This document shows positions 51,906 through 60,926 of a DNA stretch of 64,000 nt, in pieces. Under the pieces are notes generated by a model. It did not search any database. It saw only the letters and a program-made list of their open reading frames with translations, and had not been told where the DNA came from. The translations under genes and the position numbers were made by a program. Positions within the stretch are counted from its first letter, which is position 1; each line of letters opens with the position of its first letter. Source of the stretch: Radiobacillus deserti (lineage in GTDB: Bacteria; Bacillota; Bacilli; Bacillales; Amphibacillaceae); the NCBI RefSeq assembly GCF_007301515.1, contig NZ_CP041666.1:620001-684000 (forward strand). The letters are read 5' to 3'.

Positions 51906-54041
51906 ATGCAATGTCAAAATTGTGGTGTTCGTGAAGCCAATATTAATGTAACCCTTCGTTTTAATAATCAATATCAAAACGTACATCTTTGTGATACATG
52001 CTTAAATCAATTAAAAGAACAATATAGTAAAAATCCCACAGGAGCATTTGGATCTAACTCTTCTGATCCATTCCAAAACTTCTTTGGCAACGCCGGTTTT
52101 CAAGCGAACCAGCAACAGCAAGGTACTCAGCAACAAAAAGGAAGCCAAGGTGGGGGCTTGTTGGACGAGCTTGGTCGTAACCTGACAAGTGCAGCGAAAG
52201 CAGGTTTGATTGACCCGGTGATCGGCCGTCAAAACGAAGTGAAACGTGTCATTGAGACGTTAAATCGTCGCAACAAAAACAACCCTGTCCTTATTGGTGA
52301 ACCAGGTGTAGGGAAAACAGCAATTGCAGAAGGCTTAGCCATGAAAATTATCGACGGCGATGTCCCTGTTAAGCTAAAAAACAAGGAAGTGTACTTGCTT
52401 GATGTAGCTTCTCTTGTTGCAAATACAGGTATTCGTGGACAGTTTGAAGAACGAATGAAAAAACTAATCTCTGAGCTACAACGTCGTAAAAATGTGATTT
52501 TGTTTGTGGATGAGATTCATTTGTTAGTGGGAGCTGGAACGGCAGAAAGCTCACAAATGGATGCAGGAAACATCTTAAAACCTGCCCTAGCAAGAGGAGA
52601 ACTACAATTGATTGGTGCAACGACACTTGCGGAGTACCGAAAAATTGAAAAAGATGCAGCGCTAGAACGACGCTTCCAACCTATTATGGTAAAAGAACCA
52701 ACAGTAGAGGAAGCTATTCAAATATTACATGGGTTGAAAGATAAATATGAGCAGTATCACCAAGTAAGCTATAACGAAGAAGCGCTTAAAGCAGCCGTTA
52801 CGCTTTCCAAGCGTTATATCCAGGATCGTTTCTTACCAGATAAAGCGATTGACCTGATGGATGAAGCTGGTTCGAAGCTGAACCTAGAGAATGCGGAGCA
52901 GGATATTACAATTTTAGAGCAACAGTTAGATGAAATTTCGAAAGCGAAGGAAGCAGCTGCAGAACAAGAAAACTATGAAGAAGCAGCTAATTTGCGACAC
53001 CAAGAAATTATGTTAGAAAAGAAGATGAAAGAAGCGACAGATAGTCCAAGAGCGGAAGTCACATTGGAGGACATTCAGCTAATTATTGAAGAAAAAACGG
53101 GTATTCCAGTGCGTAAGATTCATGCGGATGAGCAGGAAAAAATGAAGCATATCGGAGCCAATCTTGCTCAAAAAGTAATCGGACAAGAAACGGCAGTCCA
53201 AAAGGTTGCCAAAGCAATCAGACGGAGCCGAGCAGGGTTGAAGTCTAAACACCGTCCAATTGGTACCTTCTTGTTTGTAGGTCCAACTGGTGTCGGAAAA
53301 ACCGAGCTTACAAAAGTGTTAGCGGAGGAGCTCTTCGGTACGAAGGATTCCCTAATCCGCCTAGATATGAGTGAGTACATGGAGAAACACTCCGTGTCTA
53401 AGATTATCGGATCACCGCCAGGTTATGTAGGGCATGAAGAAGCGGGTCAGCTAACGGAAAAAATCAGACGTAATCCGTACAGCTTAATCCTGCTCGATGA
53501 GATTGAAAAAGCACATCCAGATGTTCAGAATATGTTCCTACAAATCATGGAGGACGGACACCTAACCGATAGTCATGGTAGAAGAGTGAGCTTTAAAGAA
53601 ACAGTGATCATCATGACTAGTAACGCAGGCACTGGATATAAGCCAATTACGGTTGGCTTTGAAAAAGACGATAATGAGGCAGTATCTACACTAGAAACTC
53701 TTAGTGGATACTTTAAGCCAGAATTCTTAAACCGTTTTGATGCGATCATTCCGTTCCGTGAGTTGAAACAAGAGGATCTTCTTCAAATTGTGGATCTCAT
53801 GATCCAAGAGCTTGCAACAAACTTAGAGGATGAAGGTATGATAATTACGGTAAGTGAAGACGCAAGAAAGCATCTTGCGGATAAAGGATATGATCCTAGA
53901 TTCGGTGCGCGCCCATTACGACGTGTTATCCAAGAAAAAGTCGAAGACGCTATCACGGATCTTGTCCTAGAAGAAGACGAAGTAAAAAATATTACAGTCT
54001 CATTTGAAAATGGTGAAATTGTAGTTACGAACAGTCTTTAA
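51906..54041 (+). CDS. clpE: AAA+ unfoldase ClpE
   Basis: 711 residues (B. subtilis ClpE ~699). The N-terminal zinc finger has Cys3, Cys6, Cys29 and Cys32 (CQNC and CDTC), specific to ClpE. First AAA domain: Walker A GEPGVGKTA and Walker B ILFVDEIH. A UVR-like coiled segment (KEAAAEQENYEEAANLRHQE) lies between. Second AAA domain: GPTGVGKTE and LILLDEIEKAHP, then RFGARPLRRVIQ in the C-terminal domain. It unfolds proteins for ClpP; CtsR boxes in front agree. AGAAGGAGG precedes the ATG. Confidence 0.95.
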   Translation: MQCQNCGVREANINVTLRFNNQYQNVHLCDTCLNQLKEQYSKNPTGAFGSNSSDPFQNFFGNAGFQANQQQQGTQQQKGSQGGGLLDELGRNLTSAAKAGLIDPVIGRQNEVKRVIETLNRRNKNNPVLIGEPGVGKTAIAEGLAMKIIDGDVPVKLKNKEVYLLDVASLVANTGIRGQFEERMKKLISELQRRKNVILFVDEIHLLVGAGTAESSQMDAGNILKPALARGELQLIGATTLAEYRKIEKDAALERRFQPIMVKEPTVEEAIQILHGLKDKYEQYHQVSYNEEALKAAVTLSKRYIQDRFLPDKAIDLMDEAGSKLNLENAEQDITILEQQLDEISKAKEAAAEQENYEEAANLRHQEIMLEKKMKEATDSPRAEVTLEDIQLIIEEKTGIPVRKIHADEQEKMKHIGANLAQKVIGQETAVQKVAKAIRRSRAGLKSKHRPIGTFLFVGPTGVGKTELTKVLAEELFGTKDSLIRLDMSEYMEKHSVSKIIGSPPGYVGHEEAGQLTEKIRRNPYSLILLDEIEKAHPDVQNMFLQIMEDGHLTDSHGRRVSFKETVIIMTSNAGTGYKPITVGFEKDDNEAVSTLETLSGYFKPEFLNRFDAIIPFRELKQEDLLQIVDLMIQELATNLEDEGMIITVSEDARKHLADKGYDPRFGARPLRRVIQEKVEDAITDLVLEEDEVKNITVSFENGEIVVTNSL

Positions 54042-54048
54042 TGACATG

Positions 54049-54090
54049 AAAGAGCAATGAATTTGCAATCCAAATTCATTGCTCTTTTTT
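54049..54090. terminator. 17-bp hairpin terminator
   Basis: Perfect arms 54049-54065 and 54071-54087 with a 5-base loop, then further T residues. Ends clpE. Confidence 0.9.
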
Positions 54091-54103
54091 TACGGGAAGG
54101 AAT

Positions 54104-54652
54104 CTAATTATACTTATTAATCCGTCCCATCACAATCGTATTATAGTAATGGCCGTCTGAAAGGAGTTTATCCTCTTTTAATGTACCTTCTACCTCAAAC
54201 CCTAGTTTTTCGTAAAGTGATTTTGCTATTACATTTGTTTCAAGAACGTGAAGAGAGATTTTTCTTATACCATGTGAGTCAGCCCATTTAATTAGTTCCG
54301 TAAGAAGGTTTCTGCCTATACGATATCCCCAGTAGTCCTTTAAAACACCAATTCCAAATTCCACTAGATGCTTTGTTCTTTTCAAATCATTTCCGACAGC
54401 TCTTATAAACCCAACGAGTTTAGCATCTACTTCGGCAACTAAAAATAAGCTGTGAGGACTTTCCGTATCATTTTTTATCATTTTTGTAAAATCAGCTTCG
54501 CTAAGAAAATCTTCTCCTTTTTCCCGATCCAAGTTTTCCGTTTCACCATCGATTTGTAGTCTTAGTTCAGACAAAAACTTTGCATCGTCTAGGAGAGCGT
54601 GCCTAATGATATAAGTACATCCATTTACAGTAACATCTTTTGTGCGGATCAT
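54104..54652 (-). CDS. GNAT N-acetyltransferase
   Basis: 182 residues; the ATG at 54652 is chosen because GGAG sits nine bases before it, rather than the ATG at 54667. GNAT fold: YIIRHALLDDAKFLSELRLQ at the start, ESPHSLFLVAEVDAKLVGFI, acetyl-CoA loop GVLKDYWGYRIGRNLL, and HVLETNVIAKSLYEKLGFE. RimI-like; target unknown. It is convergent with clpE. Confidence 0.85.
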   Translation of the reverse strand: MIRTKDVTVNGCTYIIRHALLDDAKFLSELRLQIDGETENLDREKGEDFLSEADFTKMIKNDTESPHSLFLVAEVDAKLVGFIRAVGNDLKRTKHLVEFGIGVLKDYWGYRIGRNLLTELIKWADSHGIRKISLHVLETNVIAKSLYEKLGFEVEGTLKEDKLLSDGHYYNTIVMGRINKYN

Positions 54653-54771
54653 CGTGAGACACTCCATTCATTTATACATAAAACCAGGACACTATTATAC
54701 TGCTACATCAGGCATAAGGAAATAATGGAATTGTAATATCAATTCAATGTTCTCGTACAATTGAGACAGCT

Positions 54772-55086
54772 TTAATGCACCGTTCTACCACGGTTCATTA
54801 CAAGGTTTATTGCATTTAATATGATCGTCACAATAACCAGCGTTGCAGAAACAAACGCAACGGCTCCTGCTGTATCCATGAGCGCTGACCAATCCTCTAT
54901 CTGAACGAGGTGATAGCTATAGAATATTTGTAAACTCAGTGAAATTGCACAGGCGCTAACACTTGAAATCGAAAGAACAACCCAATTCTTATCATGTTGC
55001 TTTTTGTCTCGAAAAAGAGTGACTAAAGGTAATATCCAAGCAATTAGTCCAAGTATTAGACTGAAAAGGTTAAGTAAGCCTATCAT
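54772..55086 (-). CDS. small three-helix membrane protein
   Basis: 104 residues with three hydrophobic helices: LFSLILGLIAWILPLVTLF, VVLSISSVSACAISLSLQIF and AVAFVSATLVIVTIILNAIN. RDKKQHDKNW after helix 1 is the cytoplasmic loop; IEDWSALMDT lies before helix 3. Homologues are common in Bacillus and carry no function that I know. Both flanks are intergenic, so it is likely monocistronic. Confidence 0.7.
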   Translation of the reverse strand: MIGLLNLFSLILGLIAWILPLVTLFRDKKQHDKNWVVLSISSVSACAISLSLQIFYSYHLVQIEDWSALMDTAGAVAFVSATLVIVTIILNAINLVMNRGRTVH

Positions 55087-55216
55087 ACTAATCCCTCATT
55101 TCCATTTTTTGCTTTTCAAGACCTATATTACCATAATGTATGTTGGATTCATATTCAAACTTATATTGGAGAAACTAACTTATTGCTAGCAAACAGAATT
55201 TGAAAGGGGATCTTAT

Positions 55217-56140
55217 ATGAGCAAAAAGAGCAAGCTTTCCATTTTTCTGCTTTCTATTGTTCTTCTTTTCATCCCCCATAAACCTGTCACTGCGATGCAA
55301 GCTTCTCCAGAAGAATACCAACAAGAAGTTGCAGCATCCGTCGTTCAACAAATGGGTGAGCTTAAGGTTCATTTTTTGGATGTCGGACAAGGGGACAGTA
55401 TGCTCATTGAAGCACCTAATGGGAAAAAGGTGCTAATCGATGGGGGAAGGCCTTCAGCAGGTGAAACAGTAGTCCAATACTTAAAGAATCAACATATCTC
55501 TAGCTTGGATCTCGTCATATCTACTCATCCAGATTTTGATCATATCGGTGGGTTAGTAGATGTGTTAAAGAAAGTACATGTAAAGAAAGTAATCGACAGC
55601 GGAAAATTATATTATACCGATACGTACCATGAATACATGGATGTGATTCATGATAAAAAGCTTCCAGTTGCTATAGCAACGAAAGAAACAAATATTGACT
55701 TAGGAAGAGACGTGAGTGTTCAAATATTAAATACGTATCAAGAATTTCGGACCAATAATGAATCATCGATTGTCATTTTACTTCAATATAGGGATACCGA
55801 TTTTTTATTAATGGGAGACGTGGAGACGAAACAAGAATGGAAGTTATTAAATAAGCTCCCGACAGATATTGAAATATTAAAAGTGGCACATCATGGATCA
55901 GATACAGCTAGCTCTGTTGAATTTTTACGGCATATTACTCCGGAGATTGCCATCCTCTCTTATGGTCGGGACAACCCATTTGGGCATCCTGTAGATACTG
56001 TGATTGATAACTTACATCAAGTTAGAGCCACAATTTATTCGACAGCAAAAGCTGGGAACATTATCATTTCTACAAGAGGACAAGGCTATCACATTGAAAT
56101 CAATGGAAAAGAACGAGTTGAATATAAAGCTACTTCCTAG
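55217..56140 (+). CDS. secreted ComEC-like metallo-beta-lactamase-fold hydrolase
   Basis: 307 residues; AAAGGGGATC precedes the ATG. A signal peptide (LSIFLLSIVLLFIPHKPVTA) exports it. The mature domain is a metallo-beta-lactamase fold: VHFLDVGQGDSMLIEAP, then ISTHPDFDHIGGL with the HxDxDH-type metal site (first H, D, D, H), LLMGDVETK, and LKVAHHGSDTASS. This is the same domain as the C-terminal part of ComEC, where it may degrade a DNA strand. Here it stands alone and extracellular; nuclease or phosphodiesterase activity is likely but untested. Confidence 0.85.
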   Translation: MSKKSKLSIFLLSIVLLFIPHKPVTAMQASPEEYQQEVAASVVQQMGELKVHFLDVGQGDSMLIEAPNGKKVLIDGGRPSAGETVVQYLKNQHISSLDLVISTHPDFDHIGGLVDVLKKVHVKKVIDSGKLYYTDTYHEYMDVIHDKKLPVAIATKETNIDLGRDVSVQILNTYQEFRTNNESSIVILLQYRDTDFLLMGDVETKQEWKLLNKLPTDIEILKVAHHGSDTASSVEFLRHITPEIAILSYGRDNPFGHPVDTVIDNLHQVRATIYSTAKAGNIIISTRGQGYHIEINGKERVEYKATS

Positions 56141-56144
56141 AATG

Positions 56145-56167
56145 CTGAGCAAATCGCTCAGTTTTTC
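56145..56167 (+). terminator. short hairpin terminator
   Basis: CTGAGC (56145-56150) and GCTCAG (56156-56161), then TTTTTC. Confidence 0.8.
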
Positions 56168-56193
56168 TTTTTGGAAAAAGTACGCAAAAAAGA

Positions 56194-56242
56194 TTGACAG
56201 TTAACTTCTTTGGTAATATAGTTAGTTACACAAGTAATTAAC
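56194..56242 (+). promoter_or_regulatory. promoter and YtrA-type operator
   Basis: TTGACA (56194-56199), 17 bases, TATAGT (56217-56222). Directly after lies GTTAGTTAC-4-GTAATTAAC (56221-56242), an imperfect dyad over the transcript start, likely bound by the GntR/YtrA protein encoded 22 bases later. Confidence 0.75.
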
Positions 56243-56264
56243 CAAATAAGGTGGTGAGGTTTAG

Positions 56265-56642
56265 GTGAAGCATTCGCTAGATGATAATCGACCGATCTAT
56301 CACCAAATCAAGGAGCATATTGAGGATTCCATCATTGGTCAATCCATTCAAGCAGGAGAACGAGTACCATCCACAAACGAATTTGCAAGCTTCTTTAAGA
56401 TAAATCCAGCTACAGCAGCAAAAGGGGTAAATGAGTTAGTAGATGAGGGAATCTTAGTAAAAAGAAGGGGTGTTGGTATGTTCGTAACAGAGGAAGCCAG
56501 ATCTATTCTATTGCAGAAACGTAAAGACTCATTTTTTAACAGCTTTGTGATTCCGTTAAGAGAGGAAGCGAAAAAATTAGACATTACGGAACAAGAACTA
56601 TTGGACATGATTCAAAAAGGAGGGGAACGTAATGAAGATTGA
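56265..56642 (+). CDS. GntR regulator, YtrA subfamily
   Basis: 125 residues, GTG start behind AAGGTGGTGAGG. The N-terminal winged helix is RPIYHQIKEHIEDSIIGQSI, ERVPSTNEFASFFKINPATA and VDEGILVKRRGVGMFV. The short (~50-residue) helical C-terminal part without a sugar-phosphate domain marks the YtrA subfamily, which usually represses its own ABC operon. The next two genes are an ABC ATPase and permease and overlap it by 11 bases, so it should control them, perhaps in answer to cell-wall antibiotics as in B. subtilis ytr. Confidence 0.88.
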   Translation: MKHSLDDNRPIYHQIKEHIEDSIIGQSIQAGERVPSTNEFASFFKINPATAAKGVNELVDEGILVKRRGVGMFVTEEARSILLQKRKDSFFNSFVIPLREEAKKLDITEQELLDMIQKGGERNED

Positions 56643-57498
56643 AGTCAAACAGCTTACGAAGCGCTACAAGGAGAAGGTAGCTTTAAACCAAGTAAGTTTT
56701 GTAATGGATGAGCCGAAAATATACGGGTTGCTAGGAAGAAATGGAGCAGGGAAGACAACCTTTATGCAATTGCTTTCCGGACTTATTTTACCGAATGAAG
56801 GGGAAATCTTAATTGATGGAGAAACCCCATTTGAAAACAGAAAACTAACAGAGGCGATTTGCTTTATTCGAGAAGGCCAGAATTTCAAAAAAGATTTGAG
56901 TATAAAAAATGTCCTTGTCATTTCTTCTTTATTCTATCCAAATTGGGATCATGATTTGGCAGAGAGGTTATTAAAGGAATTCCAATTAACAAAAGGAATG
57001 CGAGTAAAGACATTATCGAAAGGAATGGAATCGGCACTTGGAATCATTGTCGGTCTTGCCAGCAAAGCTCCAATTACAATGTTTGATGAACCATACATTG
57101 GCTTGGATGCGGCAGCGAGATCCCGATTTTATGAATTGTTAGTCGAAGAATATGAACGGGAGAAGCGGACGATTATCTTTTCCACGCACTTAATTGATGA
57201 AGTCAGTTCTTTGTTTGAAGAGGTTCTCATTTTTGAAGATGGGAGTGTGAAGGTGCAGGAAGAAACAGATTCCTTACGTGAACGTTGTTATTCGGTTACC
57301 GGTCCATCAGCTGAGGTTGAACGCTATGTGAGTGGAAAACAAGTATTGGATCAGAAATCATTAGCGGGCATGTCAACTGCTATAGTGCTGGACGATCATT
57401 TAGATGCACAAGTAGAAGCCCCACTAGTCAAAGATGGAGTATCCATACAAGAGTTGATGATCCATTTAACATCCCGAAAAGAGGAGGGGGTAAAATGA
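56632..57498 (+). CDS. ABC transporter ATPase of ytr-type operon
   Basis: 288 residues; start inside the end of the GntR gene behind AGGAGGGGAACG. Walker A GRNGAGKTT near residue 36; signature LSKGMESALG; Walker B ITMFDEPYIGLDAAAR; H-loop FSTHLIDE. The signature SKGM, in place of SGGQ, is common in YtrB/YtrE-like exporters. It energises the membrane protein encoded next. The final ~70 residues lie beyond the ABC core. Confidence 0.88.
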   Translation: MKIEVKQLTKRYKEKVALNQVSFVMDEPKIYGLLGRNGAGKTTFMQLLSGLILPNEGEILIDGETPFENRKLTEAICFIREGQNFKKDLSIKNVLVISSLFYPNWDHDLAERLLKEFQLTKGMRVKTLSKGMESALGIIVGLASKAPITMFDEPYIGLDAAARSRFYELLVEEYEREKRTIIFSTHLIDEVSSLFEEVLIFEDGSVKVQEETDSLRERCYSVTGPSAEVERYVSGKQVLDQKSLAGMSTAIVLDDHLDAQVEAPLVKDGVSIQELMIHLTSRKEEGVK

Positions 57499-58199
57499 GT
57501 AATCAGTTAAAAGCAATGTTATACTTTTATGTTACGGATATGAGAAAGCAGTTTCTTATTTTTTGGACGATTCTATCTAGTATCATTATTTTCTCTTTTT
57601 GCATAGCGGGAATGATGCCAGGTGGTTGGGAATTGTACTTGACCATTTCTATTCCGGTTTATGTGTTTTCTGGAATTACGGGATTTAAAATTGTGAAAGA
57701 AAGTCTTCCGTTTACAATAAAGATGGGAGGTACAAGACGTAGCTATTTTCTTTCCATTGGGATGTTCACCATGGGCTACTCCATCGCAGTTTCATTTATA
57801 ACGAATGGGCTGCACTCCATTAGTAAGATAGTGATGAATATCTTTACGATGGATAACTTCGGGATTATTCATCCAACTGCACTCATGGGAGAAGAAAGTA
57901 ATTGGTTCTCACGGTTTGCGGTAGATCTCTTTTTAAACTTTTTCTTGGTAGCATCCTTGTTTATACTAGGACTTATTTTTTATAGATTTGGCATTGTTGG
58001 TGGCTTTTCTACACTAGGGGTATTCGTTGTTATAAATATTGTTATGATTGCAAGCGGAGAATTTATGGACATCGCAAAAGCTGTCATTACGCAATCTGAG
58101 ATTGGCCATTACATTATTTTGTTTGGATTTGGTCTCTTACTTTATGGCATATCATGGTTCATGTTAAGAAGAATATCAGTGGCTTCACAGCACTCGTAG
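57495..58199 (+). CDS. ABC transporter membrane protein of ytr-type operon
   Basis: 234 residues, start overlapping the ATPase stop (ATGA). Six helices, e.g. FLIFWTILSSIIIFSFCIAG, YLTISIPVYVFSGITGF and FLVASLFILGLIFYRFGIVG. The loop IKMGGTRRSYFLSIG is typical of membrane parts in YtrA-linked operons. A role in exporting a lipid or antimicrobial peptide, or in cell-wall stress, is inferred from the operon type only. Confidence 0.8.
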   Translation: MSNQLKAMLYFYVTDMRKQFLIFWTILSSIIIFSFCIAGMMPGGWELYLTISIPVYVFSGITGFKIVKESLPFTIKMGGTRRSYFLSIGMFTMGYSIAVSFITNGLHSISKIVMNIFTMDNFGIIHPTALMGEESNWFSRFAVDLFLNFFLVASLFILGLIFYRFGIVGGFSTLGVFVVINIVMIASGEFMDIAKAVITQSEIGHYIILFGFGLLLYGISWFMLRRISVASQHS

Positions 58200-58204
58200 A
58201 AGGA

Positions 58205-58238
58205 GAAGGTCCCTGCTAAAAAGCTGGGACCTTCATTT
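58205..58238 (+). terminator. hairpin terminator
   Basis: GAAGGTCCC (58205-58213) and GGGACCTTC (58226-58234), with GC/GC inside, then ATTTTA. Ends the GntR/ABC operon. Confidence 0.8.
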
Positions 58239-58280
58239 TATCCGTTTATTCTCTGGATTAGGCCGGGCTCTCAGGCTCCA

Positions 58281-58679
58281 TTATTTCATTTCTTTCGGAG
58301 CTCTTCGAAACCCGTAAAAGGGTTGATAATTCTGCTGCTCGTAATAAGTTTGCGAGGTAGAAGTGGCGAGTAGCTCCACGCGAGTAGTTGGAAAAAGAGC
58401 GTGGGCTTGGTTCATTAGCTCCTTACCAATTCCATATTTTCGATATGCTGGATCGACTAAGAGTTCACATATGTATAAGCTAATGTGCTGATCGGTAATG
58501 GCCCGGATATAGCCGACGATTTTATCTTCTACAGTCGCGACTAGTACTGGGTTTGACTGGAGGAGTGCTTCCCGATATTCGGCTTGTTTGCTCACAAGAT
58601 TTGACCAATTTTCAGCTTCGATAAGTTCAACTATCCGTGTGAAGTCCTTTTCTCGAAAAGGTCTAATTATCTGGTTCAT
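58281..58679 (-). CDS. GNAT N-acetyltransferase, short
   Basis: 132 residues. IRPFREKDFTRIVELIEAEN opens a compact GNAT; VLVATVEDKIVGYIRAI, the acetyl-CoA loop LLVDPAYRKYGIGKELM, and VELLATSTSQTYYEQQNYQPF complete it. GGAGAGGAAAAGCT precedes the ATG on the minus strand. Substrate unknown. Separated from the ABC operon by a terminator. Confidence 0.85.
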   Translation of the reverse strand: MNQIIRPFREKDFTRIVELIEAENWSNLVSKQAEYREALLQSNPVLVATVEDKIVGYIRAITDQHISLYICELLVDPAYRKYGIGKELMNQAHALFPTTRVELLATSTSQTYYEQQNYQPFYGFRRAPKEMK

Positions 58680-58813
58680 AGCTTTTCCTCTCCTTCATAC
58701 TATATTTTTGTATGTAGCGCTGATATAGCAAAATAAAAGCTGAAAAACGAAAAAAATTGCCGATATCTGAAAAAGGGCGCTAATCAATACACAGCGCTAG
58801 TATATCATGCTCC

Positions 58814-58862
58814 AAAAAAAGCAGCGTACTAATTTCAAATGAAATAGTACGCTGCTTTTTTT
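58814..58862. terminator. long hairpin terminator
   Basis: GCAGCGTACTA (58821-58831) pairs perfectly with TAGTACGCTGC (58845-58855), extended by TTTC/GAAA inside and A-run/T-run outside, so it works in both directions; it ends the chemoreceptor gene. Confidence 0.9.
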
Positions 58863-60861
58863 ATATGGTGAATTTACGAACTAATTCTTGTAATTGCTCT
58901 GCCATTTCAGCAAGTGATTTTGCACTGGAAGTGATTTCTTCCATAGAGGCAAGCTGCTCTTCTGTAGTTGCGGCAACTTGCTGAGAATGAGAAGCATTTT
59001 CCTGTGATACGGACGCAATCTCATTTGCGGAAGCATTAACCTCTTGGATGCTAGCTGAGATTTGTTCAACAGTTGCGGATACTTCATCGATTTGTGGACT
59101 AATATCCTGTGTTTGTTTTATAATCTCTACAAATTTTCTCGAAGTAACTTCTGTTAATTTCAAGCCTTCTTCTGCATTGGTAGTGACGTCTGCCATAACG
59201 GAAACGGATTTATCGGTATCTTGTTGAATGCTCTTAATTAAATTAGAAATCGTTTGAGCAGATTCATGAGATTTTTCTGCTAATACACGGACTTCGTTAG
59301 CAACGACTGCAAACCCTTTACCATGTTCCCCAGCACGTGCTGATTCAATAGCAGCGTTTAAGGCAAGCAAGTTTGTTTGCTCTGCAATTTCACTAATGAC
59401 CCCGACAATCTCGCCGATTTCTTTCGAGCGGGTTGCAAGTCCTTTAATCACTTCATTCGAACTTGTTACAGATTCAACGATGAATTTCATTTGCTCATAG
59501 TTATCTTTCACATATTTGCCGCCTTCTTTTGCATTAGAAGCGGTTTGTCTTGATAAATCTGCCACATGGGATGTACTTTCTGTAATACGAGAGACACCTT
59601 TCGTCACTTCGTCCAAAGAGTCAGATGTTGCTGTAATACGTTGTGTAGTATCTTCTGAGCCATTTGATATTTGATCAATCGCAGCTGCGACGTGAGATGT
59701 AGCTTCAGATGTTTGCTCTGCGCTAGCTGTTAATTCCTCAGAGGAAGCAGCAACCTTTTCAATCGATTCGTTAATGCTTGTCACAACAGAACGAATCGAT
59801 TCGACCATCTCGTTAAAACTATTTGCTAGTCTACCAATTTCATCGTTTGATTTTACTTTGATTTTTTCAGTTAAGTCACCATTGCTAATAATTTCCGCGG
59901 ATTTTGTTAGAGAAAGTAAAGGCTTAGTGATGGAGCGGATAATAAAGTAAATGGCTACCCCACTGAGAATGAAAGAAATTACAACAATGATAATGGTGGA
60001 GTACATAATATCTTGAGAAGCGGTCATGACTTCAGATGTGTACATGGTTCCGGCAATTTTCCAACCCGTAATTTCATTGGTGGTGAAATGCATCCATTTT
60101 GAGTCACCTTCAAATTCGTATGTGAAGCTACCCGACTTTTCGTTGTAAAGTGGTGACACCCACTCCCCTTCGGCTTGTGCACCACGTTCCTGAGTAGGGT
60201 GAATTAGGAAATTTTGTTGTTTATCAAGTACGGTTACATATCCGTCATGTCCTACCTTCATGGTGGAAGTAAAAGCATCGAGTTTATTCAAATTAATGTC
60301 AATTCCTACGACACCTGAATTGTCATTCGTTGCTTGTGCCACTGTAATGACAATTTGATTTGTCGCCACATCAGTATAAGGAGTGGTTATAATCATCTTC
60401 CCTTTGTTTTTTAAGGCATCTTGATACCAATCACGTTCAGTTGGATCAAAATCGGAAGGTAGCTCGGCATCTGGCTTTAGTATCATATCACCATTAGTTG
60501 TACCGACATAGACATTTAAGACATCGGAATGTTGTTGCTTGTATTGCTCTAACACCATCTCAACCATTTCTTTATCACTTGATTCAAGCATATCTGAATC
60601 GATGGTCTTTACTAAATATCGTAAATCATTTTCTTTCGGTTTAAATAAATCGGTTACTTCTTTATCGATTAGGTCTACGTTTGTTTGAGCATTTTCATGA
60701 ATTGTATTTTCAACCTTTTTATAGGAGAAGTAATAGGAAAGTGCTCCGATTGTTAAACTTGGAATGAGTAAGATAAGTACGAAAGAAAGAATAAGCTTAT
60801 TACGAATACTACCAGTTTTTTTCTTGCGTTTGAATGTTAAACCTTTAAACTTCTTTTTCAT
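58861..60861 (-). CDS. methyl-accepting chemotaxis protein
   Basis: 666 residues. Helix 1 (KLILSFVLILLIPSLTIGAL, ~24-43), an extracellular dCache sensor domain (TERDWYQDALKNKGKMIITTPYTD and VVGIDINLNKLDAF are typical), helix 2 (YSTIIIVVISFILSGVAIYF, ~288-307), a HAMP domain (IKVKSNDEIGRLANSFNEM) and the signalling tip EQTNLLALNAAIESARAGEHG. It senses a small ligand, often an amino or organic acid for dCache, and controls CheA. A terminator and a GEMM-like riboswitch precede it, so its expression should follow c-di-GMP or a related signal. Confidence 0.92.
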   Translation of the reverse strand: MKKKFKGLTFKRKKKTGSIRNKLILSFVLILLIPSLTIGALSYYFSYKKVENTIHENAQTNVDLIDKEVTDLFKPKENDLRYLVKTIDSDMLESSDKEMVEMVLEQYKQQHSDVLNVYVGTTNGDMILKPDAELPSDFDPTERDWYQDALKNKGKMIITTPYTDVATNQIVITVAQATNDNSGVVGIDINLNKLDAFTSTMKVGHDGYVTVLDKQQNFLIHPTQERGAQAEGEWVSPLYNEKSGSFTYEFEGDSKWMHFTTNEITGWKIAGTMYTSEVMTASQDIMYSTIIIVVISFILSGVAIYFIIRSITKPLLSLTKSAEIISNGDLTEKIKVKSNDEIGRLANSFNEMVESIRSVVTSINESIEKVAASSEELTASAEQTSEATSHVAAAIDQISNGSEDTTQRITATSDSLDEVTKGVSRITESTSHVADLSRQTASNAKEGGKYVKDNYEQMKFIVESVTSSNEVIKGLATRSKEIGEIVGVISEIAEQTNLLALNAAIESARAGEHGKGFAVVANEVRVLAEKSHESAQTISNLIKSIQQDTDKSVSVMADVTTNAEEGLKLTEVTSRKFVEIIKQTQDISPQIDEVSATVEQISASIQEVNASANEIASVSQENASHSQQVAATTEEQLASMEEITSSAKSLAEMAEQLQELVRKFTI

Positions 60862-60888
60862 GGTGAACTCTCCCTATAATAGTGTAGA

Positions 60889-60915
60889 CAAAAAAATTGC
60901 CTTCCAGGGGAAGAC
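60889..60915 (-). terminator. terminator of the mcp leader (riboswitch platform)
   Basis: On the minus strand GTCTTCC (60915-60909) pairs with GGAAGGC (60905-60899, one wobble), followed by AATTTTTTT. It lies between the GEMM-like aptamer and the mcp start. Confidence 0.75.
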
Positions 60916-60926
60916 AGTTTTACATT

